Positions 26,375-35,239 are shown, numbered from the stretch's first letter. The stretch is DNA of 45,153 bases from Bdellovibrio sp. 28-41-41 (GCA_002256935.1 NCGL01000031.1:1-45153), one strand, 5' to 3'. Notes: generated by a model not told the origin, from the sequence alone. A program made the numbers and translations.

Positions 26375-27285
26375 TGCCGGCGAAAGGATACGTTTTTGCC
26401 ATCACATCATTGATCTTTATGTCGCTAGCGGGACCACTTCATAAACTGGGCTCGGCAAATAGCCACCCGTTGCTGGTAACGTTCTGTTCTTGTTCCGCGG
26501 CTTTTCTGATAGCTTTGATCGGCGCTATTTATCTGCGAAAACAAATTTTTCGCGAACTAAATAGGACAATGACTATTCTCTCTTTTTTATATGCCCTGGC
26601 GATGGTCTGCTTTTCTTACGCCGTCACATTAGAAAATCCCTTTGTTGTAAGTGCGGTGGCTAGATCCTACATCGGGTTCTCATTTATTCTTTCGATTTAC
26701 TTTCTAAAAGAAGGGGCATCAAAGAATAGATGGCCTGCGGTTTTTGTCATAGTGCTTGGCAGTCTTGCCGTGAGCCTATCGGGATCAAACAACTCTCTAC
26801 ACATCACTATCGGCACTCTACTTGCTCTTGTTTACGCACTGTTGTTTGCGATCCATAACTACTATCTGAAACAGAATTCAAATATTTCGGTTCTTGGTCT
26901 TCTGTTCTGGCAAAATCTATTCGCGGCTCTTTTTACTTTGGCAGTTAACCCAGGCGTAGTTCATTTAAAAGGGTTTCATGCGAATACCATAATATTTTCG
27001 GCCTTGTCCGGAATCTTAAGTTCGGTCGTGGGGTTTGTGCTCTACCATCGATCGATTCGCCTTTTAAGCTTTGGTGAAGTGACTTCGATCCGTGCATTCA
27101 GTCCCATCATCGGCGGACTTATCGTCGCTCCTTTTTTTCCGCCAACTATTACGCCGGCTTTAATTGTAGGATTTATATTGATTTTATCAGGCCACTATTT
27201 TTATTTCAAAAGTGAGGTTGAAAATGCAAGCGCCCCGAATCGAAGAATACTATCGTTATTCAAACGAAAAAAAAATACTGTCTGA
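26371..27285 (+). CDS. EamA/DMT-family transporter
   Basis: The product is 304 aa starting at ATG 26371 (overlapping the previous stop). Ten hydrophobic segments in two repeats of five, with AVARSYIGFSFILSIYFLKE ending the first half and the corresponding SFGEVTSIRAFSPIIGGLIV in the second, mark the drug/metabolite transporter superfamily, usually exporters of amino acids or small metabolites. Lies between two methyltransferase genes and overlaps the second by 62 nt. Confidence 0.88.
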   Translation: MMPAKGYVFAITSLIFMSLAGPLHKLGSANSHPLLVTFCSCSAAFLIALIGAIYLRKQIFRELNRTMTILSFLYALAMVCFSYAVTLENPFVVSAVARSYIGFSFILSIYFLKEGASKNRWPAVFVIVLGSLAVSLSGSNNSLHITIGTLLALVYALLFAIHNYYLKQNSNISVLGLLFWQNLFAALFTLAVNPGVVHLKGFHANTIIFSALSGILSSVVGFVLYHRSIRLLSFGEVTSIRAFSPIIGGLIVAPFFPPTITPALIVGFILILSGHYFYFKSEVENASAPNRRILSLFKRKKNTV

Positions 27286-27937
27286 ATTGCTCACTCAGGA
27301 ATTTAGAGACAACTATAGATCGGCGTTGGATGTCGGAGCAGGAAACGGACGAATCAGCCAGATACTTTCTGATCGCAGCAGTAAATTGTCGTTATGCGAG
27401 CCAAATGAGTTTTATCAAAAAACTTTAAAAGAGAAGTTTCCCATGGCAACACTTCTACCTTTGCCTATTCAGAATGCGATTTTAGAAAACTATGATTGTA
27501 TTCTGGCGTCTCAATCGATGTATTACCACCCACAAGAAAACTGGATTCCTATAATTGAGCGATTGATGAGGCATTTGGATTGTGGTGGTGATCTGCACCT
27601 AATCGTGAATAGTGATCAAGGAGATTGGTGGGACGCTGTAAAAGGCATTTGGTCAGTAACGCCGGAGACTTTGGGCTTTAATTATTTTCCCTCGTCGCGC
27701 CTAATACAAAAATTAAGTAAAATGTATCACCTAAAAACTAAACGATTTTCCTATCAGCTGCAGTTTCCCGATCGAATTTCACTAGAAAATTATATCAAAC
27801 GATCGTGTGTTCCCTTTAAAACAAAAACTCCGGAACTAGAATCAATTCTGAAGTCTTATTTACAGTCGATACCTGCCGACAACCTACACATGGACTATTT
27901 ATCTGACTTAATCAGCCTTAAGCGGCTCGATCTCTAA
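27224..27937 (+). CDS. Class I SAM-dependent methyltransferase (second copy)
   Basis: The product is 237 aa from ATG 27224, with GTGAGG seven bases upstream. Motif I is ALDVGAGNGRISQIL, motif II-like LSLCEPNEFY, and YDCILASQSMYYHPQENW gives the post-II region of methyltransf_11/12 proteins. Only distantly like the first methyltransferase of the operon, so it acts on a different atom or step. Its last 30 nt overlap the converging 90-aa gene. Confidence 0.82.
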   Translation: MQAPRIEEYYRYSNEKKILSELLTQEFRDNYRSALDVGAGNGRISQILSDRSSKLSLCEPNEFYQKTLKEKFPMATLLPLPIQNAILENYDCILASQSMYYHPQENWIPIIERLMRHLDCGGDLHLIVNSDQGDWWDAVKGIWSVTPETLGFNYFPSSRLIQKLSKMYHLKTKRFSYQLQFPDRISLENYIKRSCVPFKTKTPELESILKSYLQSIPADNLHMDYLSDLISLKRLDL

Positions 27938-28180
27938 GGAGTCTTCACGCGAGCCAAGTAAAACACCTTCCTTGTTTTTATTTTGTGCGTTCGGACTTTC
28001 ACGTTCGTACGGATTTTTGAAAGTTTCTGTATCTGTCTCATAGGCAATATCCGATGCAAACTCATCAGCAAATTGCCGATCGCCACGCAGTTCATTTGTA
28101 GCATCATAAGCACGATCTGTTTTTCTTTTAACAGTATCCAAATTATTACTGGATGGTATGTTATCGATTTGTTTTTCCAT
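27908..28180 (-). CDS. Small acidic protein of unknown function
   Basis: The product is 90 aa, ATG 28180 with GGAGGAA five bases upstream. Polar, Asp/Glu/Asn-rich and probably disordered (TDRAYDATNELRGDRQFADE). An overlapping frame on the same strand begins with a membrane segment (AFMAVVTFILVLALHYVFV) before this start; I do not count it as a gene, but a small membrane protein encoded there cannot be excluded. Confidence 0.65.
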   Translation of the reverse strand: MEKQIDNIPSSNNLDTVKRKTDRAYDATNELRGDRQFADEFASDIAYETDTETFKNPYERESPNAQNKNKEGVLLGSREDSLEIEPLKAD

Positions 28181-28391
28181 AAGTTCCTCCGTGGGGTTAC
28201 AAAAACATAGTGCAACGCTAATACCAGGATGAAAGTCACCACCGCCATGAAAGCCTTATCCAGATGTATTTCTGGGTCATAGATGGGGAAAATTTCCACG
28301 CGTTTTCTCAAATAGATACGATAGCGAATCGGCAGGCTTCGCTCTAAATGTCACCAGCGAAAGATGCCTTGCCATTTGATAGACTAGAGGT

Positions 28392-29360
28392 ATGTTAAGA
28401 CGATTAAAAGTAACACTTATGTTTTGGTTACTTTTCACGCTCTCGGGAGCTTGGATCGATCGCTTAGACAATTTTCACAACGGGTACTTTTACTTGTCAC
28501 ACCAAAAAACTATAGAAAGTATTTTAGCGCAAATGTCGGAATACCGGCACAACGGTTTAATTTCACAATTAGATAAAGATATGGGTGATACTCTTCAGCG
28601 AACAGGTTCCTACTATACATTGCTGAATTTTTTAGGTGCAGAGAAAGATGACCTGGGTCGCCCCCTTGCGCAAGGTTATGCCGCCGACATGGATCAGCTG
28701 ACATACAAAGATGGTATTTACCGCCGGTCAAACGATCCCGAGTATTGGGGCTTCAATCCAAATAATTGCAGTCGCGATCAGATATTTGCGGCTCAAGCGG
28801 CGATCGTGACATTTCGTGATTTCGATCGCGGTCGATCGTTATTTCACCAATTTCTAAAAAGAGGATTTTTAAATCAAAACGTCCGACACAATTGGTCTTA
28901 CCCATGGGAAAAATCGTACGTATGGAAACTGCCGGACATTCCCACACCATCACAGTTGTCTTTACTTCTGAGGGGCTTAGGAAATCGTTTAGTTTATCCT
29001 ATCGTATTTTTATTAGATGCATTTATAATAGCGGATATTCAGTTCTTCAGGCGACTGGATAAACGCCAACTGTGGGACTACGATGTAAAAGCATTGCCGT
29101 CCCTGATCGCCGCCAATTCTTATCTACCAACACTTTGGTCGCGCTGGGGCCTGAGTCTCTATTTGCGCGATAGGAACGATATTACTCAAAGAGTTTACCA
29201 TTACAATCAGGATAAGTTTAACGGAATAAAACCCCTGGCTGATCTATATATTATGTCCTTGGAAAAAATGAATGATCAATTCGTCACGACACCCTCGTCG
29301 TTGGGAGTGCCCGTTTCTCAGGTGGCTAAGCAGAGAAATGTCAGCAGTCAGTCGGACTAG
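28392..29360 (+). CDS. Exported or membrane-anchored protein of unknown function
   Basis: The product is 322 aa with a hydrophobic start (MLRRLKVTLMFWLLFTLSGA). Motif-like segments DKDMGDTLQRTGSYYTLLNF and NCSRDQIFAAQAAIVTFRDF suggest an enzyme fold made of helices, and a second hydrophobic stretch lies near 205-220. A promoter-proximal AGAGG almost touches the ATG. I do not recognise the family. Confidence 0.65.
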   Translation: MLRRLKVTLMFWLLFTLSGAWIDRLDNFHNGYFYLSHQKTIESILAQMSEYRHNGLISQLDKDMGDTLQRTGSYYTLLNFLGAEKDDLGRPLAQGYAADMDQLTYKDGIYRRSNDPEYWGFNPNNCSRDQIFAAQAAIVTFRDFDRGRSLFHQFLKRGFLNQNVRHNWSYPWEKSYVWKLPDIPTPSQLSLLLRGLGNRLVYPIVFLLDAFIIADIQFFRRLDKRQLWDYDVKALPSLIAANSYLPTLWSRWGLSLYLRDRNDITQRVYHYNQDKFNGIKPLADLYIMSLEKMNDQFVTTPSSLGVPVSQVAKQRNVSSQSD

Positions 29361-29413
29361 ATCATTTAAAAATTCTTCGAATAATTCAATGAGGGCTGCT
29401 TAACAAGCACCGT

Positions 29414-29818
29414 CTATGGCAGTAGTCGATCTTTCTCTTGAAGGGTCGACATGCGACAACTATCCCGTCGGTTAAAAAAACGATACCTATTTACCGCTAC
29501 TATTCGGTATAAAAAATCTCGCAAAACCGTTGGAATCAAAAAAAAGATTCCGAATAAAGACCAAGCTCCGCCTATATCCGCTAGCAAATATAAAATGGCA
29601 CTTGATCGCTGATACGATTTTCCGTCGCGCCAATAAACAACTGTATCTGTATCATTAATATTATTATTCGGAATAACCGTTTTTGCCGTTTTACCTTGCA
29701 GTGATGCAAATTGAATACGTGCATGTTTGTCCTGGCGCATCGTCCAGTCGACAAGTCCATTACACAAAGAGCAATAACCATCAAAAAATAGAATTTTTAT
29801 TTTCACTAACTGAATCAT
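29414..29818 (-). CDS. DCC-family thiol-disulfide oxidoreductase-like protein (DUF393)
   Basis: The product is 134 aa. FFDGYCSLCNGLVDW carries the family's DxxCxxC (Asp13, Cys16, Cys19); VVYWRDGKSYQRSSAIL and the C-terminal YRFFNRRDSCRM complete the pattern. The family has a thioredoxin-like fold and is presumed cytoplasmic and redox-active, but the reaction is not established. Single gene, divergent from the OmpA-like gene. Confidence 0.9.
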   Translation of the reverse strand: MIQLVKIKILFFDGYCSLCNGLVDWTMRQDKHARIQFASLQGKTAKTVIPNNNINDTDTVVYWRDGKSYQRSSAILYLLADIGGAWSLFGIFFLIPTVLRDFLYRIVAVNRYRFFNRRDSCRMSTLQEKDRLLP

Positions 29819-29937
29819 ACATAAGCGTTAGGAAAGTTACTACCCTGCCCGCCCAAGGTCTGTTTATTAGTTTTTTTGATGGCGTATATAATCCCTCACT
29901 GTGACAAAATAAAAGCTGTAAAAAACGAGGAGGAAAA

Positions 29938-30720
29938 ATGAAAAGAATTACCATTATCGCATTATCTATTGCTGTATCAATGACAGCGTGTGTGTCGAAG
30001 TCGACACATGAAAAGGAAGTTGGAGACGTAAATAAGCAATTGGAAGCATCCGTTGCCGCTATTTCTAAAGCTAGAACCGAAAATGCGGCTCTTACTGAAG
30101 AGAGAAATAAATTGCAAGAAAGCCTGATCGCGACAACAAAAGATCGAGGAGCGCTAAAAACATCTTTGGATGATATGAAAAAAGCCATGGATGAAATGCG
30201 TCAGCGCCAAGCTGAGCAAAAACAACGTTTACAAGAATTCGAAGACCTAACAAAACGATTTAAAAAATTGACGGACTCTGGAGCCCTATCTGTACAATTC
30301 ATCGATGGAAAAATGGTAGTGAGCTTGGGCTCTGACGTTTTATTCCCATCAGGTTCGTCTAAATTATCTGCTGCCGGATTTGAAGCATTGAAAGAAGTTA
30401 CCAACCAGCTAAAATCAATCCCAGACAAACGCTACCAAGTCGAAGGTCATACAGATAATGTCCCTATAGCTACAGCTACATTTCCGTCAAATTGGGAATT
30501 AGCGGCCACACGTGCGATCAACGTAACGCGATCAATGATCGATGCAGGCATGCCGGCTGAACGCGTAAGCGCTGCTAGCTATGGTGATACATCGCCACGT
30601 CAAAGCAACGAAACACCGGAGGGCAAAGCCGCCAATCGCCGCATAGCAATCGTTGTTGTTCCCGATTTATCAACAATGCCGGGCTATGATCAGCTGAGTA
30701 AACAAACTAAGACTCCGTAA
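29938..30720 (+). CDS. OmpA/MotB-domain lipoprotein with coiled coil
   Basis: The product is 260 aa with SD GGAGGAAAA and lipobox MTAC (Cys 18). Residues 25-110 form a coiled coil (ARTENAALTEERNKLQESLI). Residues about 120-245 are the OmpA C-terminal peptidoglycan-binding domain: DVLFPSGSSKLSAAGFEAL, VEGHTDNVPI, NWELAATRAINV, AASYGDTSPRQSNETPEGKA, NRRIAI. It tethers the outer membrane to the wall. Probably the sole intact gene of its transcript. Confidence 0.94.
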   Translation: MKRITIIALSIAVSMTACVSKSTHEKEVGDVNKQLEASVAAISKARTENAALTEERNKLQESLIATTKDRGALKTSLDDMKKAMDEMRQRQAEQKQRLQEFEDLTKRFKKLTDSGALSVQFIDGKMVVSLGSDVLFPSGSSKLSAAGFEALKEVTNQLKSIPDKRYQVEGHTDNVPIATATFPSNWELAATRAINVTRSMIDAGMPAERVSAASYGDTSPRQSNETPEGKAANRRIAIVVVPDLSTMPGYDQLSKQTKTP

Positions 30721-30936
30721 ATGACTTCTATATTATGCAAGGCCATCCTTTTCGATATGGATGGCACTTTTATCTCGATCATAGCCGCTGTGATTGTTGG
30801 TATGATTGTCTTCTTTTTGATGGGACAACGACCCGCACTTGATGGTTGGGTCGCCTTCTGGATGCAGGGTGAGCTCATTCACACTGAATTTAATAAAGAT
30901 ATTTTGAGCATGACTTACCTTAGGTTGTTCCAATAA
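30721..30936 (+). pseudogene. Chimeric fragment beginning like a HAD phosphatase
   Basis: The frame starts directly after the OmpA-like stop and reads MTSILCKAILFDMDGTF, the first HAD motif (DxDGT), but then switches to a membrane-like segment (ISIIAAVIVGMIVFFLMG) and ends after 71 codons without any other HAD motif. It looks like the head of a HAD hydrolase gene joined to unrelated sequence by deletion. The end overlaps the converging Gdt1-type gene by 17 nt. Confidence 0.5.
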
Positions 30937-31477
30937 GAATCGCAACGCCAAATACCATAAATAGAATACATGCAGCAATTCGGACCCACTTCATTGGGAT
31001 ACGTTTTAACATTCGCTCACCTAGAAATATAGCCAGTGCGTTCGAAGCCATCATTCCAACTGTAGAACCCAAAGTAACAAGAACTATACTAGTATAACGA
31101 GCACCTAGAGCAATGGTAGCTAGTTGAGTTTTATCACCCATCTCGGTCAAGAAAAAAGCGACTATAGTAGTAAACAATACGCCTCGAGAGCTCGATTCTT
31201 TTAATTCTTCTTCTTTGTCAGGAACAAGAATCCACAAACCAAATGCGAAAAATATAACTGCCAGAATCCAAGACATGGTTCGAGGTTCAACAAGTGATGC
31301 AACCCAAGCTCCCGCCCAAGATGCCAGCGCGTGATTCAAAACGGTGGCAATTAACACACCCAATAGAATGGTCCATGGCTTCTTAAACCGCGTAACTAAA
31401 ACAAGGGACAACAACTGGGTCTTGTCACCCATCTCCCCCGCAAATACTAATAAAAATGAATTTAGAAAAGCATCCAT
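30920..31477 (-). CDS. TMEM165/Gdt1 (UPF0016) family cation transporter
   Basis: The product is 185 aa from the ATG at 31477 (GTGAGG upstream); the longer frame adds 19 residues with no SD. Two copies of the family's E-x-G-D-K-T motif (EMGDKTQLLSL and EMGDKTQLATI) in about six membrane segments. Bacterial members export Mn2+. I looked for a yybP-ykoY manganese riboswitch in the short leader and saw none. Confidence 0.92.
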   Translation of the reverse strand: MDAFLNSFLLVFAGEMGDKTQLLSLVLVTRFKKPWTILLGVLIATVLNHALASWAGAWVASLVEPRTMSWILAVIFFAFGLWILVPDKEEELKESSSRGVLFTTIVAFFLTEMGDKTQLATIALGARYTSIVLVTLGSTVGMMASNALAIFLGERMLKRIPMKWVRIAACILFMVFGVAILIGTT

Positions 31478-31655
31478 AGAAAACCTCACTATTGCCGTGT
31501 CGAAAGGAATACTGCAAATTTCAATGAGGAACAATCGTTTATTTACCAGGCGTTACTAGCGAACATGATCAAGAACAATGCGACTGGGTTAGAAAAACAA
31601 ACGACGCCTCTACCCGTTAAATAAATGGAATCGCGTTTTCTGAAGAGTGCAAAGT

Positions 31656-31691
31656 AGCTTTGGAGTATAGACTTACTCCAAAGCTTTTTTT
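31656..31691 (+). terminator. Strong hairpin with T-run across the end of the glucoamylase gene
   Basis: AGCTTTGGAGTA-TAGACT-TACTCCAAAGCT is a perfect 12-bp stem, followed on the plus strand by a run of seven T. The right arm lies inside the last codons and stop of the glucoamylase gene (stop 31673-31675). It is a canonical terminator for forward, antisense-direction transcription; in the gene's own direction it forms without a U-run. The gap 31478-31672 holds nothing else. Confidence 0.7.
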
Positions 31692-33001
31692 CTGGCCAGA
31701 TTAGCTGTTAATACCGCCGCATGACTCCACGTTAAATCACTTACTGAAGTCATAAATCCAGTGTCGCGCTGAATTTGCTCGTTCAAAGAACCATCGAGAT
31801 TGGCGTGGTATTGCGTTCTTTGGATAAATGTATCACCCTTTTCAATAAAACGTTTCCAATCAGTCCGACCTTGAATTTTAAATTCAGCGGCCACATTGTA
31901 ATAAGCTTCTGCCATAGCTAGAGTCGCTAACACCCAAGGATTGCCGCCACTTCGGTCCGGACCCGAAAAAAGATCTTCGGGATAGCGACCTATCGCCGTT
32001 CCCGGAATATCATTATTTTTATTGATAGCGTAAAGATTTTTAAATCGTGTTTCCAGCGATTGTAACGTGTTTAGAAATCTACTGTCTGAAAATTTAAATA
32101 CACTGTCATTTACAGTTCCATGCAATAAACCCAAAACAACAGCGATATCTAAATTACTGTCTTTTCCTGGCAGGCCACCTACTTGGGATATAGTTGTAGG
32201 AATATAATTTCCCTCAACGTTCCAAAATTTGTCGAGTAAAACTCTTTCAATTAGTTTTTTTTGGTCTCGATAGTTTTTTTCCGATGGAAAATCGCCGATG
32301 GTCTTGGCAAACTCAGCGCCTTCTGCCATGGCTTTTCTTTGAACCATCAAAGTATAAAAATGGGTTCCTAAAACCTCTTCCCAAAGATCAAAACTAGGAT
32401 CTTGCCAATGTTCGGCTACAAAATCTAAATCGGCTTTTATCAAAAACTTTATTGCGGATTTTTTTGACAACTTAGCTATGTGGATCATGGACACGGCCCG
32501 CAATGCAGGACTATCATTTTGTGGTCGTCCCCACGGATCTGAAAAAACGGTTCCATTTACGTTGACTTTGGGTTCTCCCAATCCTGATGGCGTGGGTAGC
32601 TTTTGAATTTGCCCGGAAAAAGCGACATATTCTGAAATTTTCTGATCGATCGAGTTTATTTCTGTGGGATCATTAGAAAGTTTTCTGCGTCCAATTAAAG
32701 ACTCCACGACAAGAGCTGCATCCCGAATCCAATGAAAATAATAATCGGGATTACCTCGGGTCCGAGCCGCAATAATAGAGCCGGGCAATCCATCTGCGGG
32801 TGATATATTTTCCATAATTTTACGAGTAGAAACGACAGAGTGTTCACCCAGCCAGACAGTTGCGTTGGACCTGAGCTTGTGACCGTGGACCATTTTGGAT
32901 TCAATTTTATAAATGCGGTGGCATTCACTTAAAGCATAACCTATTGTCGGCATTAAGAAAAGTGATGCAAGTGAAAAAACAAAACCAATTTTAAAATTCA
33001 C
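31673..33001 (-). CDS. Exported glycoside hydrolase family 15 (glucoamylase-like)
   Basis: The product is 442 aa, GTG start at 33001 with CGAGG upstream and signal MNFKIGFVFSLASLFLMPTI. GH15 landmarks in order: NPDYYFHWIRDAALVVES, WGRPQNDSPALRA, FDLWEEVLGTHFYT (general acid Glu pair), GRYPEDLFSG, GNPWVLATLAMAEAYY, LNEQIQRDTG (candidate base Glu) and DLTWSHAA. It would release glucose from alpha-glucans outside the cytoplasm. The typical starch-binding domain is absent. The next gene upstream, on the other strand, is glycosidase-like too. Confidence 0.9.
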   Translation of the reverse strand: MNFKIGFVFSLASLFLMPTIGYALSECHRIYKIESKMVHGHKLRSNATVWLGEHSVVSTRKIMENISPADGLPGSIIAARTRGNPDYYFHWIRDAALVVESLIGRRKLSNDPTEINSIDQKISEYVAFSGQIQKLPTPSGLGEPKVNVNGTVFSDPWGRPQNDSPALRAVSMIHIAKLSKKSAIKFLIKADLDFVAEHWQDPSFDLWEEVLGTHFYTLMVQRKAMAEGAEFAKTIGDFPSEKNYRDQKKLIERVLLDKFWNVEGNYIPTTISQVGGLPGKDSNLDIAVVLGLLHGTVNDSVFKFSDSRFLNTLQSLETRFKNLYAINKNNDIPGTAIGRYPEDLFSGPDRSGGNPWVLATLAMAEAYYNVAAEFKIQGRTDWKRFIEKGDTFIQRTQYHANLDGSLNEQIQRDTGFMTSVSDLTWSHAAVLTANLARKKALE

Positions 33002-33352
33002 AAATTTAACCTCGTTATGTTAAACGAGCTGCAAAAGAAAGGCCTAAAAATCAGGCTCCTAATTTAATCGTATTATAGCTGACGCAGGTTAGGCCGAAAT
33101 CGGCCGACAATTCCAAAAATTTTACAGACTATGAACGACATCTAGAATTTTACCAAGTTGCGATCGAATTCAAATTGATACGTATGCAAACTTTCCGGGA
33201 AGTGAAAGTGCAAAGATTAAAAGAGGCATGGGAATTACAGCCGATAAAAATCTTCCCACAGTTCGTGAACGCTCCAAACTGAGAATTTTTAAGTATTGTA
33301 ACTTTTCGCCTTTTCAGTCGTATTGCTGTGGTATACTATACGGGGGGCCACT
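33002..33352. other. Divergent intergenic region with small palindrome
   Basis: This 351-nt region separates the glucoamylase and glycosidase-like lipoprotein genes. It holds a 6-bp GC stem GGCCGA-AA-TCGGCC (33092-33105) and, close to the forward gene, TATACT (about 33332) and a G-run CGGGGGGCC serving as SD for ATG 33353. The palindrome could be an operator for one or both genes; nothing else is seen. Confidence 0.4.
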
Positions 33353-34780
33353 ATGCGCAAAAATTCGCGACAGTTGAAAAAATGGCTTATCTACTCATCA
33401 CTCGTTTTCGTTATGATTCTCCCGTTCCAAAATTGTAAATTGGTTCAGTCGAACTTTGATACTCATGAAAATAATGAGTCATCGACTATTGTTGATGAAA
33501 CTAATTCGACACCTAATCAACCCCAGACGCCCGCCAATCCCAACCCTGGATCTGCCACAAGCAAACCTTATCCCAAAGGAATCTTCGTCAGTGAGGGAGG
33601 TGCCAAGATTATTAGTGGTAGCTCAGAGGCAGCAAATTTAGTCGAGTCAGCAGGTACTGAACCTAAAAAATGTATTACCCGCAATGGTGTAGAGGAATGC
33701 GCCAAAGATGGAGTATTGGTTTCAGTTCCTTGGGATTTGTTCGAAGGTCAGGCTACTGGAGTCAATATTGAACAGTACGATATTATGCTTAATAAACTGA
33801 TCAATTATATTGAATTGCAATTAGACAACGCCGAAGACCCGGCAAACGATCTTCAAATTGCTCTAATAATCAGTGATGGGGATTCTGCCCCTCAGTATGT
33901 CAAACAAAAATGTGATGAATCTTTGGGGCTTTTTAATTTTACTTTTTCCAATCCAAATCTGGGATCAGTGGCCTCATCTATGTGCTTACCCTGGGACCCT
34001 GCTTATTTAGCAGAAAAAAAGAAAGTAGTTGATGCCATCGGAAGAAACTTTGATCACAGAAAAGGCTTAGCTTATGTTTATTTTACTGGCCCTTGCTCGA
34101 CGAACGGCAATGAAGGCCATTGTCGCATCAGTAAAACTGACTATGCTGCTGCCGGTAAGGACGCAAATAATCGCTATACTGAAAGCCGCATGAATCAAGC
34201 CTACATCGAAATCATGAGTTATTATTTGAATGCCTTTCCAACAACTCCAATTACCATGGAAGCCCATGCAATGTTTCGCTCGACAACCACTTCTGATATG
34301 ACCGCCCATGTTTTTGAAGCTGTCTGGCAGCAATACAGATCAACTAAACGACTGGGAATATCGGCGTGGTGGTGCGCTGAGAGATTAAGCGTAGACGATG
34401 TGGAAACTTATTTAGTGTGGGATATCCTGCAACAAGCCGCCGCAGAGACTTTTACAGTTTGTCAGCCGGTAGGAAAAGTAACTGGTGAACCCTATCGTTT
34501 CACGGCTTTAAATAAAGTGAACTACTTCACTGGAGTTACGTTTAACTTAAATTTCGGATCCTACTTGGAACAGCCTCTTGGCTACTCCGAGGCGGACTAT
34601 AATAATTATTATAATACAACAACTAAGACCGTGATCGACCTAAACAAAAAAATAGCTTCAGAGAATAATGTATTTAATGATTTCATGAACTGGATGACAG
34701 GTAAGGCTCACCACGCTGGCCAAAATGAAAACATACACCGGTTTTCAGTCATGGAGCCCTGGACTGCTGACTTTTATTGA
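33353..34780 (+). CDS. Lipoprotein, possibly TIM-barrel glycosidase
   Basis: The product is 475 aa from ATG 33353. The N-terminus MRKNSRQLKKWLIYSSLVFV then MILPFQNCKL has the FQNC lipobox that I associate with Bdellovibrio-type lipoproteins, followed by a Ser/Pro/Asn linker. The body contains VLVSVPWDLFEGQATGVNIE, LQIALIISDGDSAPQYV and KGLAYVYFTGPC, a rhythm resembling GH42/GH-A TIM barrels, with acidic residues at strand ends (ITMEAHAM, AWWCAERL). This family link is tentative. It lies divergent from a GH15 gene, supporting a carbohydrate role. Confidence 0.6.
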   Translation: MRKNSRQLKKWLIYSSLVFVMILPFQNCKLVQSNFDTHENNESSTIVDETNSTPNQPQTPANPNPGSATSKPYPKGIFVSEGGAKIISGSSEAANLVESAGTEPKKCITRNGVEECAKDGVLVSVPWDLFEGQATGVNIEQYDIMLNKLINYIELQLDNAEDPANDLQIALIISDGDSAPQYVKQKCDESLGLFNFTFSNPNLGSVASSMCLPWDPAYLAEKKKVVDAIGRNFDHRKGLAYVYFTGPCSTNGNEGHCRISKTDYAAAGKDANNRYTESRMNQAYIEIMSYYLNAFPTTPITMEAHAMFRSTTTSDMTAHVFEAVWQQYRSTKRLGISAWWCAERLSVDDVETYLVWDILQQAAAETFTVCQPVGKVTGEPYRFTALNKVNYFTGVTFNLNFGSYLEQPLGYSEADYNNYYNTTTKTVIDLNKKIASENNVFNDFMNWMTGKAHHAGQNENIHRFSVMEPWTADFY

Positions 34781-34860
34781 TAACTTTTAGATCTCGGCTA
34801 ATGAAGAAACGTCTTTTAAGACGCGCCATCAAGAGAATTATCGTGACCAAGGATGAGATG

Positions 34861-34915
34861 AAGGTTGTGTTTTGGCTGAGTGCTGACGCACGTGACGGTT
34901 CGAATCCGCAACCTT
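34861..34915 (+). other. Shrunken tRNA-like fold
   Basis: AAGGTTG (34861-34867) pairs perfectly with CAACCTT (34909-34915) like a 7-bp acceptor stem, enclosing the 4-bp hairpin GTGC-TGAC-GCAC and a T-arm-like CGG-TTCGAAT-CCG. At 55 nt it lacks a full D or anticodon arm, so it is not a working tRNA of normal type. It may be a tRNA relic. The surrounding 34781-35009 has the small palindrome GTCTTTTAAGAC and no gene. Confidence 0.35.
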
Positions 34916-35009
34916 TTGAACTTATATAAGATGGAATGAAGAGAAGGCGTTTAGCGGCAGATGGTTCAAACCAGAATCTGTCGATCTCCGGTTCGCTTAT
35001 AGGAAAAAT

Positions 35010-35084
35010 TGGTAGGGAGTACAGGATTCGAACCTGCGACATCCACTTGTAAGGGTGGCGCTCTACCAACTTGGACTATTTCTA
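35010..35084 (-). pseudogene. Degenerate tRNA-Val (UAC) gene
   Basis: Read on the minus strand, the 3' half is tRNA-like: anticodon loop CTTACAA (UAC), variable ATGTC, T-arm GCAGG-TTCGAAT-CCTGT and an encoded CCA end. The 3' acceptor strand ACTCCCT expects AGGGAGT at the 5' end, but AGAAATA is present. The D-stem (expected GCTC/GAGC) is broken on its 5' side, and one G is missing from the 3' side of the anticodon stem (GTGG instead of GGTGG). It cannot fold normally. tRNA 3' halves left over like this are typical island attachment scars. A 9-bp inverted pair (35113-35121 / 35227-35235) follows. Confidence 0.7.
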
Positions 35085-35239
35085 AAACGGATTGTGAAAC
35101 GCGGTCATTGGGCGTCTTGGCGATTAGAATTTGATTCGAGAAGGGAAAAGGCGGCGTAGGAAAACCGTTTTTGGCTTCTCTACAGTCTATATCATATAAG
35201 TGGTTTTGAACTTTGCGAGGCGTTTGGCCAAGACGGTGG

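Noticed and set aside
27934..28311. 125-aa reverse frame with an N-terminal membrane segment
   Set aside because: TTG start without SD and almost wholly overlapped by the better supported 90-aa gene; kept only as a remark there.
29781..30188. 135-aa reverse frame opposite the OmpA-like gene
   Set aside because: Antisense shadow of a coiled-coil region (rich in Ser/Phe for that reason).
31478..31560. Manganese (yybP-ykoY) riboswitch before the Gdt1-type gene
   Set aside because: Expected for Mn exporters but the leader is short and lacks the conserved helices and loops.
34925..35000. Third tRNA-like fold (CGGCAGA...TCTGTCG stem)
   Set aside because: Only one stem with a wobble pair and no matching acceptor or T-arm; not enough to call.
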